Positions 33,571 to 42,197 of a stretch of DNA of 64,000 nt are shown here, piece after piece. Position 1 is the stretch's first letter. Each line of letters opens with the position of its first letter. Origin of the DNA: Guyparkeria sp016278265. Lineage in GTDB: Bacteria; Pseudomonadota; Gammaproteobacteria; Halothiobacillales; Halothiobacillaceae. Made by a program: the position numbers and the translations under genes. Under the pieces are notes generated by a model that was not told the DNA's origin, made no database searches, and was given only the letters and a program-made list of their open reading frames with translations. The DNA lies in assembly GCF_044582145.1 (NCBI RefSeq), contig NZ_JBDODO010000006.1; one strand, 5' to 3'.

Positions 33571-35964
33571 TTATGCCAGGCGTTTTTCTGCCTCGAGCAC
33601 CGTTTGCTGCATGGGCAGGAGACTGTCGGGGTTGAGCGACAGGCTCGTGATGCCCTGCTCGACCAGCCACTCGCTTATTTCCGGAAAATCCGAGGGAGCC
33701 TGGCCGCAGATCCCGATGTACTTGCCCTGCTCGCGGCAGGCGGCGATCGCCATCGCCATCAGCTTCTTGACCGCCGGATTGCGCTCGTCGAGCCCCTCGA
33801 TCAGAGAGGAGTCGCGATCGACCCCCAGGGTCAGCTGCGTGAGATCGTTCGAGCCGATGGAAAAGCCATCGACGTGCTCGAGGAATTCCTCGGCGAGCAG
33901 CGCATTGGCGGGGATCTCGCACATCAGGTAGACGTTGAGGCCGTGTCGCCCGCGCTCGAGACCGGCCTTGGTCATCAAGGCGAGCACCCGGTCGACCTCC
34001 TCGACGCTGCGCACGAAGGGCAGCATCACCTGGGCGTTGGTCAGCCCCATCCCCTCGCGCACCCGGCGCAAGGCCTCGCATTCGAGCAAGAATGCCTCGG
34101 CGAACGACTCGGCGTAGTAACGCGACGCACCGCGGAACCCGAGCATCGGGTTTTCCTCGTGGGGCTCGAAACCCGCGCCGCCGACCATCGCGGCGTACTC
34201 GTTCGACTTGAAGTCGGACAGCCTCACGATCACGGGCCGCGGGTGGAAGGCCGCCGCGATCGTGCCCACGCCCTCGGCGAGCTTGCGGATATAGAACTCG
34301 CGGCGATCATCGAACCCCGCGGTATGCCGATCGATCTCGGCCTGCGTCTCAGCGTCGAGCTGATCGTATTCCAGCAACGCCCGGGGATGAATCCCGATGC
34401 GGTTGTTGATGATGAATTCCAGTCGCGCCAGACCCACGCCCGCCGCCGGCAAGGAGGACAGGCGAAACGCCTGCTCGGGATCGCCAAGATTGATCATCAG
34501 ATCGGTGCGCGTGGTTTCCGTCACCGAGTGGTCGATCCGCTCGACCGTGAACGGCAACACGCCGCGATAGACATGACCGGTGCTGCCCTCGGCGCAGGAG
34601 ACGGTCACCTCCTCGCCATCGGGCACGCGCTCGGTGGCATCGCCGCAACCGACGATGGCCGGGATGCCCAGTTCGCGGGCAATGATCGCCGCGTGACAGG
34701 TCCGTCCACCCCGATTGGTCACGATCGCGCCCGCTCGTTTCATGATCGGCTCCCAGTCGGGATCGGTCATGTCGGTGATCAGGATCTCGCCGTCAGCGAG
34801 CTTCGCCATCTCCGCCGAGGACTCGATCGTCCGGGCGCGACCGGCGGCAATGCGCTCGCCGACGCTCTTGCCCTCCACCAGCACCTCGCCACGCTCCTCC
34901 AGTCGATAAGTGGCGTGGGTGGCGGCCTCGCGCTGAGAGTGGACCGTCTCGGGGCGGGCCTGCAGGATGAACAGCTCCCCGCTGTCCCCGTCCTTGGCCC
35001 ACTCGATGTCCATCGGGCGGAATTCGCCGGCCTGTTCGCTGTAGTGCCGCTCGATCTCCACGGCAAAGCGCGCCAGGGTCAGCACCTCCTCGTCGGTGAT
35101 CGCGAAGCGTTGTCGCTCCTCGATCGGCACGTCGACATTGCGGGTCGAGGCGCCGTGGCGGGCATCCTCGGTGTAGATCATGCGGATCGCCTTCTCGCCC
35201 AACTGGCGCGAGACGATCGGGCACAACCCCTCCTTGAGCATCGGCTTGTAGACGTAGAACTCGTCCGGGTTGACCGCCCCCTGCACCACATTCTCGCCCA
35301 GGCCGTAGGCCGCGGTGATGAACACGGCATCCCGGAAACCCGACTCGGTATCGATGGTGAACATCACCCCCGAGGACGCCTTGTCCGAGCGCACCATCTT
35401 TTGCACCCCGGCCGACAGGGCCACCGCCATGTGATCGAAGCCTTGGTGCACCCGGTAGGAGATCGCCCGGTCGGTGAACAGCGAGGCGAACACGTGCCGG
35501 ATGCTGTCGATCAGGGCGTCTTCGCCGGCGATATTGAGATAGCTTTCCTGTTGGCCGGCGAAGGATGCGGTGGGCAGATCCTCGGCAGTGGCCGAGCTGC
35601 GCACGGCGACGTCGGTGTTCCCTCCGTATTCCCGGCCCAGTTCCCGGTAGGCGGCGATGATCTCCTCGGCGAGATCCGCCGGCATGTCGCCCTCGGCAAT
35701 CCAGCTGCGGATCTGCCGACCTGCCTTCTCCAGCGCGGTGACGTCGTTGGTATCCAGCGAGCCGAGCACGTCGCTGATCCGATCACCCAGGTCGTTGTGC
35801 CGCAGGTAATGTCGATAGGCCTCGGCGGTGGTGGCAAAACCGTCGGGCACCCGCACACCGCGCTCGCCCAGCTGGGCCACCATCTCGCCCAGTGAGGCGT
35901 TCTTGCCACCCACCGTGGCCACGTCGTTCATACCCAGTTCGGAAAATCGACGCACAAAGCGCAT
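33571..35964 (-). CDS. ppsA: Phosphoenolpyruvate synthase
   Basis: 797 residues from the ATG at 35964, chosen because GGGAGAGG lies 5 bases upstream; an ATG at 35985 has none. PpsA makes PEP from pyruvate, ATP and water. The N-terminal ATP-grasp domain has GGKNASLGEM and AVRSSATAEDLPTASFAGQQ, the central swivelling domain the phospho-His in GGRTCHAAIIARELG, and the C-terminal PEP domain ENPMLGFRG and the catalytic Cys in GICGQAPSD. Divergent from the MBL-fold gene. Confidence 0.97.
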   Translation of the reverse strand: MRFVRRFSELGMNDVATVGGKNASLGEMVAQLGERGVRVPDGFATTAEAYRHYLRHNDLGDRISDVLGSLDTNDVTALEKAGRQIRSWIAEGDMPADLAEEIIAAYRELGREYGGNTDVAVRSSATAEDLPTASFAGQQESYLNIAGEDALIDSIRHVFASLFTDRAISYRVHQGFDHMAVALSAGVQKMVRSDKASSGVMFTIDTESGFRDAVFITAAYGLGENVVQGAVNPDEFYVYKPMLKEGLCPIVSRQLGEKAIRMIYTEDARHGASTRNVDVPIEERQRFAITDEEVLTLARFAVEIERHYSEQAGEFRPMDIEWAKDGDSGELFILQARPETVHSQREAATHATYRLEERGEVLVEGKSVGERIAAGRARTIESSAEMAKLADGEILITDMTDPDWEPIMKRAGAIVTNRGGRTCHAAIIARELGIPAIVGCGDATERVPDGEEVTVSCAEGSTGHVYRGVLPFTVERIDHSVTETTRTDLMINLGDPEQAFRLSSLPAAGVGLARLEFIINNRIGIHPRALLEYDQLDAETQAEIDRHTAGFDDRREFYIRKLAEGVGTIAAAFHPRPVIVRLSDFKSNEYAAMVGGAGFEPHEENPMLGFRGASRYYAESFAEAFLLECEALRRVREGMGLTNAQVMLPFVRSVEEVDRVLALMTKAGLERGRHGLNVYLMCEIPANALLAEEFLEHVDGFSIGSNDLTQLTLGVDRDSSLIEGLDERNPAVKKLMAMAIAACREQGKYIGICGQAPSDFPEISEWLVEQGITSLSLNPDSLLPMQQTVLEAEKRLA

Positions 35965-36118
35965 CACTGCCTCTCCCTTGCTCATTTGCGGTTGCCATCT
36001 TCGGGATGCCACCTTGGTTCGAGCTTAGCACCGGCCGAGAATCCGGTGGCGGAACCTTTCCGCACATATTCGGTCTTTCGCATGTACACTTGGCCGCCGC
36101 CCTTACAGGAGCCCCCCC

Positions 36119-37063
36119 ATGCAACGACTCACTGCCCTGCTTGCCGGCACGCTGGCCCTGCTGACCACCGCCCTCGGCCATGCCGATGGCGACGGCATCT
36201 ACCAGCCGACTGCCGAACCGGTCACCGATTCGGTGTACGCGATCATCGGCCCGACCGATGCCCGCACCTACGAGAACCACGGCATGAACGCCAACTACGG
36301 GGTGGTCGTGACCGATGAGGGTGTGATCCTGATCGACTCCGGCCCCGGTGCGTTCAGTGGCCCGTACATCGAGCGCGCCGTCGCCGAGGTCAGCGACCAG
36401 CCGATCCGCTGGGTGGTCAACATCGGCGTGCAGGATCACCGCTGGCTGGGTAACGACTATTTCAAGAAACAGGGGGCGGAGGTGATCGCCTTCGAAAAGA
36501 CGGTCGAGTCGCAGAAGGCATTCGCCGATCGACACATGGAAGGCCGCCTGCCCGAGGCGCTGGGCGAACGCTTCGAGGGCACCCAGCCGGCCTATGCCGA
36601 CCGCGTGCTCGAAGGCGACACCGCCAGCATTACCCTGGGCGGCACCGAGCTCGAACTCTCCCTGACCAACGCCCACTTCCCCGGAGATGCGATGGCCTAC
36701 CTGCCGGCCGCGGACGTGGTGTTCACCGGTGACCTGGTCTACGTCGACCGGTTGCTGGGCATCCACCCGTGGTCGAACCCGAAAAATGGACTGGAGGCCT
36801 TCGCCCGACTCGAGGCAATCGATCCGGAACACGTCGTCCCGGGCCACGGCCGCGTCAGTGACATGGAGCGTGCACGACGCGACTCCGGCGACTACTACGA
36901 CTTCCTGGTCAACACGATCGGCGAGGCGGCTCGCAACTTCGAGGCCATGAGCGATGTGATGAACGCCCACGAGGACATGGAGCACTTCAAGCACCTCGAA
37001 CACTATGACAGCTGGCACGGCACCAACATGAACCGCACCTTCATCCTGTTCGAAGGCATGTAA
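36119..37063 (+). CDS. Exported MBL-fold protein with altered metal site
   Basis: 314 residues with a signal peptide ending near LGHA-DGDG. The metallo-beta-lactamase fold is clear: GVVVTDEGVILIDSGPG, NAHFPGDAMAYLP, VVFTGDLVYVDRLLG and VPGHGRV supply later metal ligands. However the first motif, normally HxHxDH, reads VVNIGVQDHRWLGN: Asp106 and His107 are kept and both preceding histidines are absent (Ile102, Val104). The same style of motif occurs, as I recall, in a subgroup of periplasmic MBL proteins, so it may be a family trait rather than decay. The C-terminus is His/Met-rich (NAHEDMEHFKHLEHYD). Function unknown. Confidence 0.85.
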   Translation: MQRLTALLAGTLALLTTALGHADGDGIYQPTAEPVTDSVYAIIGPTDARTYENHGMNANYGVVVTDEGVILIDSGPGAFSGPYIERAVAEVSDQPIRWVVNIGVQDHRWLGNDYFKKQGAEVIAFEKTVESQKAFADRHMEGRLPEALGERFEGTQPAYADRVLEGDTASITLGGTELELSLTNAHFPGDAMAYLPAADVVFTGDLVYVDRLLGIHPWSNPKNGLEAFARLEAIDPEHVVPGHGRVSDMERARRDSGDYYDFLVNTIGEAARNFEAMSDVMNAHEDMEHFKHLEHYDSWHGTNMNRTFILFEGM

Positions 37064-37090
37064 CGCCCGTTCACCGAAAAGCGACCAACG

Positions 37091-37118
37091 AAAAACGGGG
37101 CATCAGCCCCGTTTTTTT
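37091..37118. terminator. Rho-independent terminator between convergent genes
   Basis: AAAAACGGGGC, a 4-base loop, GCCCCGTTTTTTT. It lies between the MBL-fold gene (plus) and the Rof-like gene (minus) and has A and T runs on either side, so it can serve both. Confidence 0.88.
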
Positions 37119-37140
37119 GCGCCTTAGCTTCCGCTCGAGT

Positions 37141-37377
37141 TCAGCCCGACACAGAACGGGCCTTCTCGATCCGGCCCACCGCCAGCCGTTCATCTCCGTC
37201 AAGAATCACCCAGTCCTCGCCATGATCGGTAGCCACGTCGATCACCCGGATACGCCGCCAACGACCATCCACATGAATCTCGGCGTGGCGCTGGTGCAGC
37301 GCTGCGGCCTCGAGCACATCGAGGATGCCGCACCGAAAATCGACCTCGGAGGACCCGGGGCCAGACTCGTCAACCAT
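37141..37377 (-). CDS. Rof-like Rho-binding antiterminator (tentative)
   Basis: 78 residues from the ATG at 37377; the frame also opens from a TTG at 37422. The pattern resembles Rof/YaeO: a cysteine then LDVLEAAALHQRHAEIHV, a basic turn, RVIDVATDHGEDWVILDG and a C-terminal RI. Rof binds Rho hexamers and reduces termination in E. coli. Similarity is judged by eye and short, so the name is tentative. It is the last gene of a minus-strand operon and follows the frameshifted membrane gene by 7 bases. Confidence 0.5.
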   Translation of the reverse strand: MVDESGPGSSEVDFRCGILDVLEAAALHQRHAEIHVDGRWRRIRVIDVATDHGEDWVILDGDERLAVGRIEKARSVSG

Positions 37378-37384
37378 GGGGGCG

Positions 37385-38042
37385 TCAGCCACGGAAAGTG
37401 GCAGCGCCCGAGCGACGATCAATCAGGTACAGCCCCAGGGCCACCAGGAACAGTACCGGCAAGGCCGATTCCATGCCCTCCTCCAAGGCGAGCATCACCA
37501 TGTCGATATTCGCCGGCAGGGTGAGGTCGAACTGCACCCGCAGGATCGAGGGACCGCGATCAACCACCTTGAGAAGCGGCGAGATCGCCACCGCAAACAG
37601 CACCAGCCATCCCCACGGACGACGCCAGCCACCGCGAGCGAATACCTCGCGCCCACCCAGCACCAGCAAGGGTGATCGTCAGCCCCACCGCGACGGCACC
37701 CGCAATCAGCTTTTCGACCATGGGCACGTTGGTCATCTGGTAGTAGTCCGACTTGAACAGGCTGTCGGTGGTGAACCTCTTGTGCCAGCCCTCTTCCCGG
37801 GCCGCCAGCGCGGCGGCAACCACGGCCATGCCCAGGCGACGCGACAGTCCGATCGGCTTGGCGATCAGCAGCACCGCCGCCAATACCAGCCAAAGCACCG
37901 CGCTGAGATCCTCGAACCAGCCCGTTTCGCTAAACAAGACGTCGGCGCGCTCGGCAGGCAAGACGAGACCCAAGTAAACCAGCCACGCCATGTAGGCCAA
38001 CAGCACGAGGCTTAACAGGAAAACGAGGGAGCGTTGGTTCAT
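37385..38042 (-). pseudogene. Membrane protein gene split by a +1 frameshift
   Basis: The first reading frame starts at the ATG at 38042 (MNQRSLVFLL...) and runs with three membrane helices to about VGLTITL. It then leaves the sensible frame and continues as low-complexity sequence. From 37669 the next frame resumes with LVLGGREVFA, two more hydrophobic segments and the stop at 37385-37387. Joining the frames near 37666-37673 (plus strand GCAAGGG) gives one protein of about 215 residues with five helices. A soluble loop reads REEGWHKRFTTDSLFKSDYYQ. I do not recognise the family. Either a one-base mutation, a sequencing error, or less likely programmed frameshifting. Confidence 0.7.
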
Positions 38043-38103
38043 GGAATGATCGTCCAAAAAATCGCCATGCTATCCAGCCGCGCGCGGAGCGGCAATGCGA
38101 CGA

Positions 38104-38832
38104 TCAATCCACATAGGGACCGCGTTGGCGAATCGGCTCGCCGTGCGGATGGCCTGCGGCCACCATCAACTCGCTGCCCTCGCTCGCCTCGAGCTCGATG
38201 TGCGTCGCGCCGTCCAGAAAGGCGGCCTGCGCCGTGGCAAGCGTCTGGCCATTGACCCGCGCGGACCCGTCCTTGAGATAGACAATCGCCCGCCAGCCCG
38301 CCGGCAGCTCGATGGCATGTCGACCGCCGGCATCCAGCATCACATGGCGGTACAGGGCGTCGGTCTTCAAGGACACTCGACCGCCCTGACCGGCAATGCG
38401 TCGCTCGCGTCCGCCGTCAAAGGTCACCTCGGGCACGGTCTCGGCAGGGGCCTCCTCGTAGGCCGGTTCGCTGGTCTTCAGTCGGCGGGGCAGATTCACC
38501 CACAACTGGATACCGCTGGTGGTCTCTTCGACCGAGGGCATTTCCGAGTGGACGATGCCGGAGCCAGCGGTGAAACGCTGCGCCCCGCCCGGCCCCACGG
38601 TCGAGACATTGCCCAGGTTGTCGCGGTGCTCGATCTCGCCACTGAATAGGTAGGTAATCGCCTCGAAGCCGCGATGGGGGTGCTCGGGAAACCCCGTGCC
38701 TGCGCCAAGCTCGAAGTGATCGAACATCACGAACGGATCGAAGTTCATGAACACCGGTAACGGCAGGTGCCGCTTGACCCGCGCCCCGGCGCCCTCGGCC
38801 ATCACGGTGGCATCCCGAATCTCGATACTCAC
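38104..38832 (-). CDS. Pirin-family cupin protein
   Basis: 242 residues. Two cupin domains; the N-terminal one has the iron site in FPEHPHRGFEAITYLFSGEIEHRD and GSGIVHSEMP. Bacterial pirins have been linked to quercetinase activity and to pyruvate dehydrogenase control, but the physiological role is usually unknown. It overlaps the upstream glutathionyl-hydroquinone reductase gene by four bases, a pairing that suggests quinone or redox stress functions (inference). Confidence 0.92.
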   Translation of the reverse strand: MSIEIRDATVMAEGAGARVKRHLPLPVFMNFDPFVMFDHFELGAGTGFPEHPHRGFEAITYLFSGEIEHRDNLGNVSTVGPGGAQRFTAGSGIVHSEMPSVEETTSGIQLWVNLPRRLKTSEPAYEEAPAETVPEVTFDGGRERRIAGQGGRVSLKTDALYRHVMLDAGGRHAIELPAGWRAIVYLKDGSARVNGQTLATAQAAFLDGATHIELEASEGSELMVAAGHPHGEPIRQRGPYVD

Positions 38833-39830
38833 AGCAGCACCTCCCGCTCATCGCGATGAACACCCCGATGGTGGGGTTGGTCGAATGCGATCTTCGGTCC
38901 ACGTGGCACGATCCCGGTCGGGTTGATCCAGTCGTGGCTGACGTAATAATGGTGCTTGATGTGGTCGAGCCGCACCGTCTCGGCCACGCCGGGCCACTGG
39001 TACAACTCGCGGGTAAAGGCCCACAGGTTGGGGAAATCCGTCAGCCGATGACGGTTGCACTTGAAGTGGCCGTAGTAGACCGCATCGAACCGCACCAACG
39101 TGGTGAACAGGCGCCAGTCCGCCTCGGTGATCCGCGAACCCGTCAGGAAGCGTTGCCGGGACAGACGTTTCTCCAGATCGTCGAGTGTCTCGAACAATCG
39201 ATCGAACGCCGCCTCGTAGGCATCCTGCGTGGTCGCGAACCCGGCGCGGTAGACCCCGTTGTTGACCTGCTCGTACACGGTGGCATTGATCGCATCAATC
39301 GCCTCGTGCAATTCCGTCGGGTAGTAATCGTCGTGATTGCCGGTCAGGTCATCGAACGCCGAATTGAACATGCGGATGATCTCGGACGACTCGTTGTTGA
39401 CGATCGTCTGGCGCTGCTTGTCCCAGAGCACCGGCACGGTGACGATGCCGCTGACCTTCGGGTCCGCACGGGTGTAGAGCTGATGGAGGTGATGCGCACC
39501 CATCTGGCTGTCCGGGGTGGCGCCGGGGAAGTCACCGAAGTGCCAGCCCTCCGCGCGCATGTGCGGATGGACCACGTCCACGCTGATCAACTCCTCGAGC
39601 CCCTTGATCGCGCGGAAGATCAGGGTGCGATGCGCCCAGGGACACGCGTAGGAGACGTACAAGTGGTACCGCCCAGCCTCGGCGGAAAAGCCGCCCTCGC
39701 CACTCGGCCCCGGTGAACCGTCGGGCGTAATCCAGTGACGGAACATCGAGTCCTTGCGGACGAACTCGCCGCCCTCGGACTCGGATTCGAACCAGTCGGT
39801 GTGCAACTTCCCCTCAACGAGCAGACTCAC
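38829..39830 (-). CDS. yqjG: Glutathionyl-hydroquinone reductase (Xi-class GST)
   Basis: 333 residues from a GTG at 39830, with GGAGGG 6 bases upstream, preferred over the start at 39848. The Xi-class signature YVSYACPWAHRTLIFRAIKG carries the catalytic cysteine, and the C-terminal helical domain contains the YQWPGVAETV and DHIKHHYYVSH segments. The enzyme removes glutathione from glutathionyl-hydroquinones. First gene of a minus-strand operon with pirin, a membrane protein and a Rof-like protein. Confidence 0.95.
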   Translation of the reverse strand: MSLLVEGKLHTDWFESESEGGEFVRKDSMFRHWITPDGSPGPSGEGGFSAEAGRYHLYVSYACPWAHRTLIFRAIKGLEELISVDVVHPHMRAEGWHFGDFPGATPDSQMGAHHLHQLYTRADPKVSGIVTVPVLWDKQRQTIVNNESSEIIRMFNSAFDDLTGNHDDYYPTELHEAIDAINATVYEQVNNGVYRAGFATTQDAYEAAFDRLFETLDDLEKRLSRQRFLTGSRITEADWRLFTTLVRFDAVYYGHFKCNRHRLTDFPNLWAFTRELYQWPGVAETVRLDHIKHHYYVSHDWINPTGIVPRGPKIAFDQPHHRGVHRDEREVLL

Positions 39831-39906
39831 GTTATCCCTCCTAACCACGGTGAGCGGCGGAGTATGGACCAGATTTTCGGTGACGTTGTCGAACTATTCT
39901 AAACCT

Positions 39907-39934
39907 TTGATTCGATATCCTGATATATAATCAA
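39907..39934. promoter_or_regulatory. AT-rich divergent promoter region with TTGATT/AATCAA repeat
   Basis: The 225-base gap between yqjG and the thiosulfate transporter has an unusually AT-rich core. TTGATT (39907-39912) and AATCAA (39929-39934) form an inverted repeat 16 bases apart, and a perfect TATAAT lies at 39926-39931. No -35 at standard distance pairs with that -10. The spacing is too wide for a canonical FNR box (TTGAT-N4-ATCAA). Confidence 0.4.
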
Positions 39935-40055
39935 CTATCCTCGGCCAGCGACCTTATGCCCCGATCACGAGATTCTGTGGCAAAAACAACGTCCTGACGG
40001 GCATTTGGCCCTACCATGAGGGCTCATCCACTTCCCAAGACTCGATGACCGCCTC

Positions 40056-41306
40056 ATGCCCCTGCTGTTCGACAATCCCTGGCTCACCCTGCTGGCCGGC
40101 GCCGCACTCGTCGGACTGGCCTTCGGCGCCATCGCCGCAGCCACCCGCTACTGCAATATGGGGGCGGTATCCGACTGGGTCCTGACCGGTGATCCGGGGC
40201 GGATGCGTGCCTGGCTGCTGTCGATCGCGGTGGCAGTAGCGGGCGTCGCCCTGCTCGAGGCCGGCGGGGTGTTCGATCTGGACCAGACCCGGGTCAACTA
40301 CCGCGCCGCCGAATTCCCGTGGTTGCGCTACCTGCTCGGGGGGCTGCTGTTCGGGGTGGGCATGGTGCTGGCCGGCGGCTGTACCACCAAGACACTGGTC
40401 AACATCGGCCACGGTGACATGAAGTCGTTGTGGGCCTACGCGGTGGTAGGCGTGACCGCCGCCGTGCTGCTTTATTGGCCCGAGGCGCGCTGGTTCATCG
40501 ATCAGACCCTGGCCTGGCCACAACTGAGCTTCGAGACCGTGGGCATAGCCCATCAGGACCTCGGCGCCCTGCTTGCGGGTGTCGTCCCCGGCGGCACACT
40601 GGAATACTGGCGCCTGGCCACGGCCCTGGCGGTGACCGTCGGGCTGATCGCCTGGCTGTGGCGGATGGACCACGGGCAGCGCATGCGGCGTGCCGACCTG
40701 ATCGGCGGGCTGGGCATCGGCCTGGTGATCACGGCCGGCTGGCTGTGGACCGGCTCACCCACGGGGCAGGCCCTGATGAGCGAGGCAGCCCTGGCCTTCG
40801 AACCACCCAAAGGCACCGGCACCCAGTCGCTGAGCTTCGTCGCCCCGGCGGCCGAGGTGCTACGCCTGGCCGAGTCGCCGGCATATGGACTGGTCACCTT
40901 CGGCCTCGTGGCGATGCTCGGGGTCATCGTCGGCGCCGGCATCTGGGCCGTGTTGCGCGGCCATTTCCGTCTCCAGGGCTTTGGCGCCTGGTCTCAGTTC
41001 GCCTCCTACTCGGCCGGCGGCTTGCTGATGGGCGCGGGCGGGATCATCGCCATGGGCTGCTCGGTCGGCCAGGGGCTTTCGGGCACATCGACCCTCGCCA
41101 CGGGCAGCCTGATCGCGGTGGGCGGCATCGTGTTGGGCGCATTCGTGACGCTCAAGATCATGCTCTACCGCGCCCTCTATCCGGAAAGCCGCCGACGCTC
41201 GCTGGCCTGCGCGCTGATGGCCGACCTGCGCCTGATCCCACGCCGCTGTCACCCCTTCCGCGACGAGGCTCCCACCGGCGAACGTCCCGCCGGCTGCTCA
41301 CGTTAG
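40056..41306 (+). CDS. YeeE/YedE-family (TsuA-like) sulfur transporter
   Basis: 416 residues, about nine to ten membrane helices. The conserved cysteines of the thiosulfate channel TsuA are visible in RYCNMGA, GGCTTKT and MGCSVGQGLSG, the last two being the repeated GGC/GCS motifs that pass thiosulfate. No tusA follows, unlike many yeeE-yeeD pairs. Import of thiosulfate, or another sulfur compound, is probable and would fit a sulfur oxidiser. The C-terminal 30 residues are basic and cysteine-containing (RRCHPF, AGCSR). Confidence 0.9.
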   Translation: MPLLFDNPWLTLLAGAALVGLAFGAIAAATRYCNMGAVSDWVLTGDPGRMRAWLLSIAVAVAGVALLEAGGVFDLDQTRVNYRAAEFPWLRYLLGGLLFGVGMVLAGGCTTKTLVNIGHGDMKSLWAYAVVGVTAAVLLYWPEARWFIDQTLAWPQLSFETVGIAHQDLGALLAGVVPGGTLEYWRLATALAVTVGLIAWLWRMDHGQRMRRADLIGGLGIGLVITAGWLWTGSPTGQALMSEAALAFEPPKGTGTQSLSFVAPAAEVLRLAESPAYGLVTFGLVAMLGVIVGAGIWAVLRGHFRLQGFGAWSQFASYSAGGLLMGAGGIIAMGCSVGQGLSGTSTLATGSLIAVGGIVLGAFVTLKIMLYRALYPESRRRSLACALMADLRLIPRRCHPFRDEAPTGERPAGCSR

Positions 41307-41333
41307 GGAAGGTCGCGGCACCTCATTGCCGAC

Positions 41334-42029
41334 TTAGTCGGCCGTGGATTCGATCCGTAGCAGTGGCGCGCGACCATCGGCAAACACCCGCTCGGCCAGT
41401 GCCGACGGATAGTCCAGGGAAACACGAGCGTTCGCCTCGAGTACTCGCGGCTCACCCCACTCGATATCGTCTTCGTTAGGGGCGCCTTGGCCGTCGTAAC
41501 GGGCCAACCGGTAACCGAATGGTTCGTCCTCGTTGTTGACCAAGGTCAAGCGCGTGATGATCTCCGGTTGATCCTCTAGCCCGGCCTGTTCGCGCACCCG
41601 CTCAATGTTGTCCTGCACGTAAGGCGGCAAGCCGACGGACAAGAGCCGGTCATGGAGCTTGATATTGACGTGCGAGAGGCCACTGAATGCCGCATCCGGC
41701 ATGGCGTCGAACACGATCATGTTGCGGAACGTCGTCACCGCGCCCGCCTCGGTCCGGCGACAGGAACGATAGCGCGTGTCCGGGAACACCCCGGAGAGCA
41801 CCCAGGTCGTCCAGCCCGCGCTACCCTCGCGTTCCATGCTGCGGGTGCCGCGGTCGCAATCCTCGCTGCTCACCTGGCTGGTAGCGAACAGCCCTTGGGT
41901 CTCGCGCTCGCGGATGTCGCCGATCTCGAGCTCGGCCTCGACCTCGACCTCGGCCTGGCAGCCGGTGAGCAGAGTGGTCAGGCCCATGCCGGCGAGCAGC
42001 AGGGGCATGAGGACAACACGACGTTGCAT
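41334..42029 (-). CDS. Putative lipoprotein of unknown function
   Basis: 231 residues from the ATG at 42029. A signal of about 24 residues ends in the lipobox LLTGC, followed by an acidic Val/Glu repeat (AEVEVEAELEIGD). The remaining domain has three cysteines (two in EDCDRG and RSCRR) and a C-terminal part that looks beta-rich. I do not recognise the family. It lies between the thiosulfate transporter and the Na/Pi transporter, on the opposite strand to both. Confidence 0.78.
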   Translation of the reverse strand: MQRRVVLMPLLLAGMGLTTLLTGCQAEVEVEAELEIGDIRERETQGLFATSQVSSEDCDRGTRSMEREGSAGWTTWVLSGVFPDTRYRSCRRTEAGAVTTFRNMIVFDAMPDAAFSGLSHVNIKLHDRLLSVGLPPYVQDNIERVREQAGLEDQPEIITRLTLVNNEDEPFGYRLARYDGQGAPNEDDIEWGEPRVLEANARVSLDYPSALAERVFADGRAPLLRIESTAD

Positions 42030-42197
42030 GGTTCGGTCTCTCGGTCTTTGCCCACCCAAACGGGCTCACCGGGGTGAGCGTGGGGAGCAGATGGCGCGGT
42101 TCGGAGCAGGGGAACGAAGTCTAGCACTCGGTCAGAGAGGGGGTGATGCGAGAAAGGGCCGCGTGACGACCGACACACTCGGCGTAGGATGGCTATC

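Noticed and set aside
33562..35895. 777-codon plus-strand open frame antisense to ppsA
   Set aside because: It exactly shadows ppsA, has no domain or ribosome site, and results from high GC. The same holds for long antisense frames over gatB (11488-13302), katG (44847-46391) and the cation ATPase (53461-55425).
39907..39934. FNR box between yqjG and the thiosulfate transporter
   Set aside because: TTGATT and AATCAA are 16 bases apart; a canonical FNR box has TTGAT-N4-ATCAA.
41304..41332. TTAGGGAAGGTCGCGGCACC after the thiosulfate transporter resembles the end of the repeat element
   Set aside because: Only the TTAGGGAAGGTC part matches, there is no second arm or hairpin, and the match is too short to call a remnant.
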